The notes below the pieces were generated by a model that did no database searches, was not told the DNA's origin, and worked only from the letters and a program-made list of their open reading frames with translations. From PALSA-607 sp963825425 (lineage in GTDB: Bacteria; Actinomycetota; Actinomycetes; Acidothermales; Acidothermaceae): 64,000 nucleotides of DNA. The translations under genes and the position numbers were made by a program. Shown here in pieces: positions 56,488 to 64,000 of this stretch. The stretch covers positions 248,001 to 312,000 of the forward strand of contig CAWGTF010000013.1 of NCBI GenBank assembly GCA_963825425.1. Reading direction: 5' to 3'. The number at the start of each line of letters is the position of its first letter. The first letter of the stretch is position 1.

Positions 56488-58915
56488 ATGTCCACGACTT
56501 CGGAACTTACGAGTTCGAATCTCGCGGCGGGACCCCTGACAGCCGCCGAGGTCGCTCGTATTCACGCCTACTGGCGGGCTGCGAACTACTTGTCCGTCGG
56601 GCAGATCTACCTGCTCGACAATCCGCTGCTGCGCGCAGCCCCTCACGATCGAGCACGTCAAGCCTCGACTGCTCGGCCACTGGGGCACGACGCCTGGGCT
56701 CAACTTCGTCTACGCGCACATGAACAGAGCTCATCAAGCGCGACGGGCTCGACGCGATTTACATCACCGGCCCCGGTCACGGTGGGCCCGGACTGGTCGC
56801 CAACAGCTATCTCGAGGGCAGCTACACCGAGACGTACCCGCACATCACCCAGGACGCCGAAGGGATGCGCCGGCTGTTCCGTCAGTTCTCCTTCCCAGGC
56901 GGCATCCCCAGCCACGTGGCACCCGAGACGCCCGGTTCGATCCATGAGGGTGGCGAGCTCGGCTACGCCCTCGTGCACGCGTTCGGTGCCGCCTTCGACA
57001 ACCCAGACCTGCTCGTGTGCGCCGTGGTCGGCGACGGCGAGGCGGAGACCGGGCCGCTCGCCACGAGCTGGCATTCGAACAAGTTCCTCAACCCCAAGAC
57101 GGACGGCGCGGTGTTGCCGATCCTGCATCTGAACGGCTACAAGATCGCCAGCGCGACCGTGCTCGCGCGGATCCCGCGACCTGAGCTCGTGAAGCTCTTC
57201 GAGGGCTACGGCTACCGACCGATCATCGTCGAGGGCGACGAGCCCGCGACCATGCACCAGTTGATGGCGGCCGCGCTCGACGACGCCGTCGCCGACATCA
57301 AACGCATCCAGCGCGAAGCACGCGAACAGACCGGAGGAGCTGACAGCGAACCCGTTCGGCCGGTTTGGCCGATGCTGATCCTGATCACACCGAAGGGCTG
57401 GACCGGACCGAAAGAGGTCGACGGACTGCCGACCGAGGGCAGCTTCCGCTCACATCAGGTTCCGCTGTCGGAGCTTGCCGAGAAGCCCGAGCACCTGAAG
57501 CTGCTCGAGACCTGGCTGAAGAGCTACCACGCGGAGGAGCTCTTCGATGAGGACGGGCGGCTCCTGGTCCGAGCTGGCCGAGCTTGCGCCGTCCGGCCAT
57601 TTGCGGATGAGCGCGAACCCGCACGCGAACGGCGGCTTGCTGCTTCGCGACCTCGACCTGCCCGACTTTCGGTCCTACGCCGTCGAAGTCGACAAGCCGG
57701 CCACGACGTTCACCGAGGCGACGAGGGTTCTCGGATCGTTCCTGCGTGACACCTTGAGCTTGAACGAGGAAACGCGGAACTTCCGGGTATTCGGGCCCGA
57801 CGAGACGGCATCGAACCGACTGGGCGCCGTCTTCGAGGTTGACGACCGCGAACTGAACGCGACCATCCTGCCGACCGACGACCACCTCTCGCCCGACGGT
57901 CGGGTGATGGAGGTGCTGTCGGAGCACATGTGTCAGGGCTGGCTCGAGGGTTATCTGCTCACCGGCCGGCACGGGCTCTTCAACTGCTACGAAGCGTTCA
58001 TCCACATCGTCGACTCGATGTTCAACCAGCACGCAAAGTGGCTCAGGACGACACGTCGAATCCCGTGGCGGCGGCCGATCGCGAGTCTCAACTACCTGCT
58101 CTCCAGTCACGTGTGGCGCCAGGATCACAACGGTCTTTCTCACCAGGATCCCGGGTTCATCGACCACGTGATGAACAAGAAGGCAGAGATCATCCGGGTC
58201 TACCTGCCGCCGGACGCCAACACGTTGCTGTCGGTGGCCGACCACTGCCTGCGCAGTCGCAACTACGTCAACGTCATCGTCGCCGGGAAGCAGCCAGCGC
58301 TGAACTTCCTGTCGATGGACGAGGCGATCGCGCACTGCACGCGCGGTATCGGGATCTGGGAGTGGGCAAGCAACGACTGCCAATGACACCGGCACCGGTG
58401 AGCCCGATCTCGTGATGGCCTGTGCAGGCGACGTCCCGACACTCGAAGCACTCGCGGCGACCGCGCTAGTGCGGGAGTACTTCCCGAACCTGTCGGTGCG
58501 CTTTGTGAACGTGGTCGACCTGATGCGTCTGCAGCCGGACACAGAGCACCCGCACGGCATGTCCGACGCCGAGTTCGACCAGCTGTTCACGATCGACAAG
58601 CCGGTCGTGTTTGCCTACCACGGCTATCCGTGGCTGATCCACCGGCTGACGTACCGGCGGAGCAACCACGCCAACATCCATGTGCGGGGCTTCAAAGAGG
58701 AAGGGACGACGACCACGCCGTTCGACATGGTGATGATGAACGACCTCGATCGCTACCACCTCGTGATGGACGTCATCGACCGCGTCCCGTCGCTTCGAGA
58801 GAACGCGGCGCACGTTCGGCAACGCATGGTCGACGAGCGGCTGCACAAGCGGCAGTACACCCGAGACTTCGGCGACGACGCGCCCGAGGTCAAGAATTGG
58901 ACTTGGCCCTTCTGA
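56488..58915 (+). CDS. xfp: Xylulose-5-phosphate/fructose-6-phosphate phosphoketolase (about four frameshifts)
   Basis: This thiamine-diphosphate enzyme of about 809 residues splits xylulose-5-phosphate (or fructose-6-phosphate) with phosphate to acetyl-phosphate and a sugar phosphate. AGGAGAG precedes the ATG. Family motifs are YITGPGHGGPGLVANSYLEG and then SYTE, VVGDGEAETGPLATSWHSNK, LNGYKIA, EGSFRSHQVP, and near the end FAYHGYPWLIHRL and NDLDRYHL. Frame changes near 56640, 56725, 57565 and 58385 are needed. Its stop overlaps the acetate kinase start (TGATG), so acetyl-phosphate is turned directly into ATP by the coupled enzyme. Confidence 0.93.
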
Positions 58916-59976
58916 TGCGCATTCTGGTCGTCAATGCCGGGTCGAGCAGCTTGAAGCTCAGGTTGCTCAGCTCCGACAACGTGGTCGAAGCGTCGTGGGA
59001 CGCGTTGCCGGCGACACTGCCGGATGCTGATGTCGTCGTGCATCGGGTCGTCCATGGCGGGACCGCATTTCGACGTGCCGTGATTATCGACGACGACGTC
59101 GAAGCGGCTTTACACAAGCTCATTCCACTCGCACCGCTGCACCAACCGAAGACACTCGCCGCCCTGGACGACGTTCGGGCGATGCTCCCGGATGCGGTGC
59201 AGGTCGCCTGCTTCGACACCGCGTTTCACGCGACTATCGGGGACGCCGCCGCGACCTACGCACTGCCGCGCGACTGGACCGCCAAGTACGCACTGAGGCG
59301 TTACGGCTTCCACGGCCTGTCGCACGCGTGGGCCAGTCGTCGCGCCGCCGAGTTGGTCCCGGGCGCGCGCCGGATCATCACGTGTCACCTCGGCGCCGGC
59401 GCATCGCTATGCGCAGTGCGCGACGGCGAATCGATCGACACCACGATGGGTTTCACTCCGCTCGAAGGCCTGGTCATGGCAACCCGTTCCGGCGATGTCG
59501 ACCCCGGGTTGTTGATGTGGCTGGCGCAGCGCGAGCCTGAACTCGCGGACGTTCTGGATCACCACTCAGGTCTCAAGGGACTCGCAGGCAGCGGTGACAT
59601 GCGCGAGCTGCTCGCGCGCCACGACGACGATGCCCAGCTTGCCGTAGAGATCTACTTGCACCGGCTCCGCAAGGCGATTGGCTCGATGGCCGCATCGCTT
59701 GGTGGTCTCGACGTCTGCGTGTTCACCGGTGGCGTCGGTGAGAACTCACCCGAGGTCCGCAGCCGCGCGATCGACGGACTTGGCTTTCTCGGCCTCGCCG
59801 TCGACGACGGCATCAATGGCGCCGCAGCCGGTGACGCGGACATCACCGCGTCACGTGCTGCGGCGCGAACTCTCGTCATCGCCGCCCGCGAGGACCTCGA
59901 GATGGCTCGCCAGGCACATCAGCTACTGGGGATCTCGAGTTCGGCTCAGCCTGCGCCGCCCTCGACGTCCCGGTAG
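58915..59976 (+). CDS. ackA: Acetate kinase
   Basis: This enzyme transfers the phosphate of acetyl-phosphate to ADP, giving acetate and ATP. It has 353 residues, a little shorter than the usual 400, with the shortening early in the sequence. Motifs: VVNAGSSSLK (residues 5-14), HRVVHGG, FDTAFHATIG, YGFHGLSH, ITCHLGAGAS and FTGGVGENSPEVR. It is translationally coupled to the phosphoketolase gene. Its stop overlaps that of the convergent membrane gene by 31 bases. The frame is intact. Confidence 0.93.
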   Translation: MRILVVNAGSSSLKLRLLSSDNVVEASWDALPATLPDADVVVHRVVHGGTAFRRAVIIDDDVEAALHKLIPLAPLHQPKTLAALDDVRAMLPDAVQVACFDTAFHATIGDAAATYALPRDWTAKYALRRYGFHGLSHAWASRRAAELVPGARRIITCHLGAGASLCAVRDGESIDTTMGFTPLEGLVMATRSGDVDPGLLMWLAQREPELADVLDHHSGLKGLAGSGDMRELLARHDDDAQLAVEIYLHRLRKAIGSMAASLGGLDVCVFTGGVGENSPEVRSRAIDGLGFLGLAVDDGINGAAAGDADITASRAAARTLVIAAREDLEMARQAHQLLGISSSAQPAPPSTSR

Positions 59977-60921
59977 TAGTTACGCCAGATCAGCCGGTAG
60001 ATCGGGACGAGTTTCGGGATGGATCGAACGCCCGGGATGTACGGCACCAGCACGAACGCGAGAGTAAGCAAAGCCATCAGCGACCACACCAGCGCGTCCG
60101 CGTTGCCCGAGGTCGAGAACGGCTTGACCTGGTACCAGAACGTGTAGAGCCACAGCCACGCCTGACCCGGATAGTTGCCGGTCTCGTTCATCATGCCCCA
60201 CTGGTCGCCACCCAGGTGCTGCGCGCGGGCGAGGTCTTCCAGGTAGGTCCCGTCGGCCAAGAACAGCAACGGCTTGGTGTAGTCGGTCTGGTAGAAACGC
60301 CCTTGGGCGAGCAACGCGCCGTCGAGGCCGCCCGACTGCGCGAGTGCGAGCAGCTGGGTCATCATGACCGGCACCGGCCCGTAGTCGCCGGCCGCCATCT
60401 TGGCCGGGTCGGTATCCGGTGCATTCGCGAGCGCGGTGTCATAGTCCGACGCCCACTTCTGCTGCTGGTCGGCGCTGCCGGCAGTCCAGGTCTTGAGCGC
60501 TGCCTGGAGGTCAGGCGATACCGCCGCACCTTCGAGACGGTCGCACCACGAAGTCCTGCACGCTGTCGATCGGAATCGTCACACCTGGCCAGTTCTGCGG
60601 CGCCAAAGGCCCGATCTTCTGCGCGGCGCTCTTGTCGTGCGTGTAGGGAGCGCCGTAGGTAGCCGAGCCACTCGTACCGTCGAGCTCGGTTGCGGCCGTC
60701 GCGACGAAGTCGTTCGGCGCCGCCTTCGCCCACTGCGCCAACGTGAGCTGCTTCTCGTCAGGCGACGAGAACAGTGCCGCGAGGATCACCGTCAAGATGC
60801 TCACGACCACCAGGGCAACCACGAACTCTTTCACCAGGTCGTAGTGCCGCTTGGGGCCTGTCCAAGGCTGCGCGTCGGGGTCAGCACCCCGTCGATGTGC
60901 ACGCATCGTCGCCGCGGTCAT
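59946..60921 (-). CDS. Membrane-anchored partner of the b-type cytochrome (one frameshift)
   Basis: This protein of about 325 residues has one N-terminal helix (EFVVALVVVSILTVILAALF), a polar extracytoplasmic domain of about 200 residues and two C-terminal helices (DALVWSLMALLTLAFVLVPY, then a basic IPKLVPIYRLIWRNYYRD tail). It has no haem-binding CxxCH and no Rieske motif. A frame change near 60538 separates QDFVVRP from LEGAAVSPDLQAAL. It follows the cytochrome b gene by 31 bases and probably forms a complex with it, in place of subunit IV or cytochrome c1. I do not recognise the family with confidence. Confidence 0.65.
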
Positions 60922-60952
60922 CAGCTGCACCGAACCTTCGGCAACGGTTGCG

Positions 60953-61613
60953 TCAGCGCCGCTGTGCATCCCTCGGCGGGAACGGCGCAACGACGCCGTG
61001 CCGGCGGACGAGCAAGACGTGCACGACGACCAGGACCACCGACGGCGAGCGGCAACAACACGATGTGCCACATCAGCATCTGCCCGAAGTCGAGCACGTT
61101 GAAGTACGCGCCGATGCCGACAGAGTTCAAGCCGTCCTTCGCTTGGGTGGACACCCACTGCGAGGCCAGGTTCTGCTGCGTGAGGTAACCGGTGAACGCA
61201 GTACCGATCGAGGCGACGAACGAGACCGCGCCGGTAATCCAGGTCAGCGCACGCTTGCCGCGCCACGCCGCCATGAAGAACTTGCCCCACAGGTGGATCA
61301 CCATGAACGCCATGAAGAGCTCGACGCTCCACAGGTGGGTGCTGTTGACGTAGTGACCGAGGCTCGACCCGTGCCACCAGGCCGGCCCCCGCAACGCGAG
61401 GACGCCACCCGTCACGAGCACCACGATGAACGCGGCGATCGTCGCGACCCCGAAGACGTAGATCCACGACGCGACATAGATCGGCTGCTTGTCGGGCAGC
61501 AGTTGGTCAGGCGGGAAGCTGCGCAGTGCACGGCGGCGCACCCATCCGGTCCAGCCGCCGGACTCTTCCGGCGCGCCGGCCACATCACCAGGCGACGCGG
61601 GAACGGCGGTCAC
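60953..61613 (-). CDS. Cytochrome b N-terminal (b6-like) protein (one frameshift)
   Basis: This four-helix dihaem cytochrome b of about 220 residues is the size of cytochrome b6. The GTG at 61613 overlaps the stop of the small upstream gene. Haem ligands: the first His pair in THLWSVELFMAFMVIHLWG is spaced by 13 residues. The second pair (MWHIVLLPLAV then VVLVVVHVLL) is spaced by about 14, as in b6 and not bc1, with the caveat that a frame change near 61040 falls between them. The quinol region shows FTGYLTQQNLASQWVST. No Rieske or cytochrome c gene is adjacent. It probably moves electrons from menaquinol to an unidentified partner. Confidence 0.8.
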
Positions 61614-61783
61614 TTCCGCCGCCTCGTCCCGGGAAACGGCAGCAAGATCGCGGCCGCGAAAATGGCCACCATGAGCAGGATGAGAACGAGGTTGGCGACC
61701 GAGATCTGGATCACGCCCCAGTGCACGTAACGGCCCGGGTGGTTCAGGTTGATCGCCGAAATCGTCGAGAGGGTTGTCCGCAT
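61610..61783 (-). CDS. Small single-helix membrane protein of the cytochrome b operon
   Basis: This protein of 57 residues (MRTTLSTISAINLNHPGRYV start) has one helix (NLVLILLMVAIFAAAILLPF) and a basic end GTRRRK. GGAGC precedes the ATG at 61783. Its TGA overlaps the GTG of the cytochrome b gene, implying a stoichiometric subunit. It resembles small subunits of quinol-oxidising complexes in size only. A DevR-like site lies 95 bases upstream, so the three-gene operon may be induced with the rest of the low-oxygen set. Confidence 0.65.
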   Translation of the reverse strand: MRTTLSTISAINLNHPGRYVHWGVIQISVANLVLILLMVAIFAAAILLPFPGTRRRK

Positions 61784-61871
61784 CGTTGCTCCGATTGTGG
61801 TGAGCGACACATGTACGGGACCATGGAGTAGGCCGAACCTCACGATATAGGGCATAAGGGCACTCGTCTGT

Positions 61872-61885
61872 AGGACTTTCGGCCA
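61872..61885 (-). promoter_or_regulatory. DevR-box-like site upstream of the cytochrome b operon
   Basis: The plus-strand sequence AGGACTTTCGGCCA matches 10 of 14 core positions. Its centre is 95.5 bases from the ATG at 61783. A weaker GGGACCATGGAGTA follows at about 61836. The site is also 68 bases before the divergent aldose epimerase. Confidence 0.4.
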
Positions 61886-61946
61886 CGCCACGCCGGGATC
61901 TTGCCGTCGACCGTCGGCCGGGAGGCAGGCGCTAGCCTCTGAGCCG

Positions 61947-62885
61947 ATGACGACATCGGCGAGTACACCAGGCGGCCACCTGCCGCCGTCCGGCCAGCAG
62001 TTTGCGCTGGCTTTCGGGGACCAGGTCGCGACCGTGGTCGAGGTCGGTGCCGCGGTCCGCGAGTTTCGGGTCGGCGACCGCGACGTGTTCCAGTCCTACG
62101 AGCAGTCCGCGCTGACCGCGGGATTCCATGGCGCGGTGCTTCTCCCGTGGCCGAACCGACTCGCCGACGGCCGCTACGAGTTCGACGGCGTCCAGTACCA
62201 GCTGCCGGTTTCCGAGCCCGCGCGGATGACCGCCCTGCACGGGCTCTCACCATGGCGGCCCTGGACTCTCGTCGCGCAGGAGCCGAACCGGGTGGTGCTC
62301 GCCCTGGCACTACTGCCGAGGCCGGGTTATCCGTTCTTCCTCGACACCACCGTCGAGTACCGCCTCGACCAGCACGGACTTGAAGTGCGGACGACGGCGC
62401 GCAACGTCGGCGACCAAGCGTGCCCATACGCGCTGGGCTTCCATCCCTGGCTGTCATCGGGTGACGCGACGATCGACGAGTGCACGCTGAGCCTCGACGT
62501 GACTCATCGCTTTGTCACCGACGACCGACTGCTCCCCGTCGGCGAGGAAGAAGTCGCTGGCACGCCGTACGACTTCCGCGAACCGCGCCGGCTCGGGTCG
62601 CTGGTGCTCGACGACGCGTTCACCGGTGTCGGGCGGACGGCGGATGGGCTGGCGTGGGTCGAGCTCGCGGCGCCTGACGGGGCGACTGCCGCGATCTGGA
62701 TGGATGGATCGTGCGACTACTGGCAGCTGTGCACCGGCGACATGCTGCCGCCGCAGCAGGCGCGCCGAAGCGTTGCGGTTGAACCGATGACGGCCGCTCC
62801 AAACGCGTTCGTCACTGGCCGTGGTCTGCGCCGACTCGAGCCCGGCGACAGCGCTACAACGACCTGGGGCGCCTGCCTGCGGTAA
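61947..62885 (+). CDS. Aldose 1-epimerase family protein
   Basis: This galactose-mutarotase-like protein of 312 residues would interconvert alpha and beta anomers of aldoses. Typical segments are GAVLLPWPNRLADGRYEFDG, ALHGLSPWRPW (active-site His region), YALGFHPWLSS (second His) and EPMTAAPNAF, with the catalytic Glu in VAVEPMT. It has no signal peptide. The frame is intact. It is divergent from the cytochrome operon and convergent with a lipoprotein gene, with no obvious sugar pathway neighbours. Confidence 0.88.
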   Translation: MTTSASTPGGHLPPSGQQFALAFGDQVATVVEVGAAVREFRVGDRDVFQSYEQSALTAGFHGAVLLPWPNRLADGRYEFDGVQYQLPVSEPARMTALHGLSPWRPWTLVAQEPNRVVLALALLPRPGYPFFLDTTVEYRLDQHGLEVRTTARNVGDQACPYALGFHPWLSSGDATIDECTLSLDVTHRFVTDDRLLPVGEEEVAGTPYDFREPRRLGSLVLDDAFTGVGRTADGLAWVELAAPDGATAAIWMDGSCDYWQLCTGDMLPPQQARRSVAVEPMTAAPNAFVTGRGLRRLEPGDSATTTWGACLR

Positions 62886-62936
62886 CCGCACGGCGCACCC
62901 CAGGCGGTCGCTGCCGCCGTCCCCGTCAGCCTGCGA

Positions 62937-63605
62937 TCAACTCGAGGCTGCGGGCGTCGGGCTCGGTGCAGGCCCGCCACCATCGGCGGCTTGACCCAGG
63001 ATCGGCTGGCAGAGCTTCAGCGCGGCCGCGGTCTTCGCGTCGGTCCGGTCAAGCCCTCGGATGGCCGCTTGGGGGTCGGTCGACGTGATCGTCACCCCGT
63101 GGTCGGACATGCAACTCTTGAACGCCGCGAATGTGGTCGCGCTGATCGTCGCGCCACCCCCGAACCCTCCCGCAGGCGCCAGGCTGGCGCACGCCGCCTG
63201 CGCGGCGGAGGTGCTGGGGTTCGGGCTGCCGAATCCGCCGAAGCCGCCGCCATCACCGCCAGGCCCGCGGCTCGCGCCAGGTGGACGGCTGAATCCGCCT
63301 GGTGGGCGGCTAAAACTGCCCGACGGACGAGCACCCGGTGAGAACGAGGGCAGCGTGACGCCGTGCTGCTGTAAGCAGGCCCGGTACGCCTCGAAGGCCG
63401 CTCCGTTCCGGTCACCCGGTCCGGCAGTGCCTGCCGCGCTCGCGGCCGGGCTCGGTGTCGCGCTGACCGCGGGACTCACCGCGGGTGTCGTCGACCCTGT
63501 TGACGAGGCCTTCGTGCTCCCACCGCCGCACGCAGCCACCAGCACCGCGACACCGACGAGACCGGCGGTCGCTACCAACATCCGGGTGACCCGATGGGCG
63601 CGCAT
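62937..63605 (-). CDS. Secreted lipoprotein, low complexity
   Basis: This protein of 222 residues has a lipoprotein signal peptide: a basic start (MRAHRVTRMLVATAGLVGVA) and the lipobox LVAAC with the acylated Cys at about residue 26. A Ser/Thr/Pro/Ala-rich linker and a Gly/Pro-rich segment (FSRPPGGFSRPPGASRGPGG) follow. Two similar Cys-containing modules (YRACLQQHGVTLP and FKSCMSDHGVTIT) suggest an internal repeat. Function is not recognised. Its start overlaps the stop of the upstream gene (TGATG), so the two are coupled. Confidence 0.75.
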   Translation of the reverse strand: MRAHRVTRMLVATAGLVGVAVLVAACGGGSTKASSTGSTTPAVSPAVSATPSPAASAAGTAGPGDRNGAAFEAYRACLQQHGVTLPSFSPGARPSGSFSRPPGGFSRPPGASRGPGGDGGGFGGFGSPNPSTSAAQAACASLAPAGGFGGGATISATTFAAFKSCMSDHGVTITSTDPQAAIRGLDRTDAKTAAALKLCQPILGQAADGGGPAPSPTPAASS

Positions 63606-64000
63606 CAGTTGCCACCCGCCGACGCCGACGCGCCCGGAAGTGCCGCGCCGCCGCGCCCACCGCGACCGCCGAAGCCACCGCCGCCGAAAGCCGTCGCCGC
63701 GCCTTCACTCACCGATTGGGCCGCGTAGACACCGGCGGAGGATTGCACTCCTCTGATCACCACGGTCTGCCCTGGGGCGAGCGCGCTAACGGTTGCGGTG
63801 TCGGTCTTGGAGACTGTCGTGCCGGTGTTGGTGGTCACTTTCACGACGTTGCCCGACGTGTCAGTGACATAGAGCGTCGTACCGTCAATCACGGTGACGG
63901 TGCCAATGATGTTGGCCGCGCCGCTCGTAGTCGCGGCGCCGGCCGGCCCCGTGCCGGCCGCAGCGCCGGTGCCACCCGTGGGGGTCGCACCTGTTGCGCC
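63605..64000 (-). CDS. Secreted or envelope protein with a DUF5666-like beta domain (partial)
   Basis: This is the C-terminal part of a protein whose start lies right of the window. The visible 131 residues begin with an Ala/Gly/Thr-rich stretch, then a small beta-rich domain (NIIGTVTVIDGTTLYVTDTS, APGQTVVIRGVQSSAG) and a Gly-rich end (FGGGGFGGRGGRGG). The beta domain resembles the DUF5666 type found in secreted actinobacterial proteins. It is coupled to the lipoprotein gene by a one-base overlap. No function is proposed. Confidence 0.6.
   Translation of the reverse strand, partial: GATGATPTGGTGAAAGTGPAGAATTSGAANIIGTVTVIDGTTLYVTDTSGNVVKVTTNTGTTVSKTDTATVSALAPGQTVVIRGVQSSAGVYAAQSVSEGAATAFGGGGFGGRGGRGGAALPGASASAGGN

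Noticed and set aside
1..64000. tRNA, rRNA or riboswitch genes
   Set aside because: No cloverleaf-like or ribosomal sequence and no recognisable riboswitch core was seen on reading both strands; a covariance-model search would be decisive.

Overview
The window comes from a high-GC Gram-positive bacterium, most likely Actinomycetota. Reasons: GC-rich codon use, many GTG starts with AGGAGG-type ribosome sites, frequent 1- or 4-base gene overlaps, a DevS/DevR (DosS/DosR) two-component pair with a dormancy-type gene set, an Acg-type nitroreductase, several universal stress proteins and an actinobacterial-style PHA cluster. No rRNA, tRNA, CRISPR array, prophage or insertion sequence was seen. The genus cannot be fixed by reading alone. 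About half of the longer genes can only be read by changing frame once or more, although their catalytic residues are intact. This looks like indel error in the assembly rather than mass gene decay, so such genes are given full extents and the breaks are noted.

Layout. (1) 0-4.1 kb: a broken GH3 beta-glucosidase, a LacI regulator and an MFS exporter, resembling a sugar locus. (2) 4.1-7.6 kb: a FIST sensor protein followed by a GAF-GGDEF-EAL cyclic-di-GMP enzyme. (3) 7.8-13.5 kb: polyhydroxyalkanoate (PHA) metabolism with acetoacetyl-CoA reductase, phasin, PHA synthase, a depolymerase-like hydrolase, two related XRE regulators and a (R)-hydroxyacyl-CoA type SDR. (4) 13.5-20.8 kb: a very large single-chain, eukaryote-like acyl-CoA carboxylase and a KAS III enzyme with an unknown N-terminal domain. 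(5) 21-24.6 kb: an operon of a CYTH-CHAD protein, a ParA-type ATPase, a ParB-like protein with a lysine/alanine-rich repeat tail, and a universal stress protein. (6) 24.6-61.8 kb: a low-oxygen island. It has DevS and DevR; Pta and AckA; phosphoketolase; pyruvate:ferredoxin oxidoreductase; GAPDH and enolase; cytochrome bd with its CydDC exporter; a HoxEFUYH hydrogenase with two maturation genes; an ABC exporter; stress proteins; and a b6-type cytochrome operon. (7) 61.9-64 kb: aldose epimerase and two secreted or lipoprotein genes.

How it fits together. Eleven DevR-box-like sites (10-11 of 14 matches to the core of the published mycobacterial consensus) lie upstream of cydA, hoxE, the PFOR gene, the phosphoketolase, the nitroreductase, two universal stress proteins, the pyridoxamine-oxidase-like gene, both copies of a duplicated membrane-protein gene and the cytochrome b operon. 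The simplest reading is that DevSR senses falling oxygen or redox state. It would then switch on a high-affinity oxidase, a NAD-linked hydrogenase and a pyruvate/xylulose-5-phosphate to acetyl-phosphate/acetate ATP pathway, plus stress proteins. PHA, and perhaps polyphosphate, would serve as storage. A nearly identical 788-bp direct repeat brackets the central 25 kb of the island.

The most novel candidates are the ParA/CHAD/lysine-tail operon (possibly granule positioning), the fermentative extension of a DevR regulon, and the single-chain carboxylase paired with the KAS III fusion.
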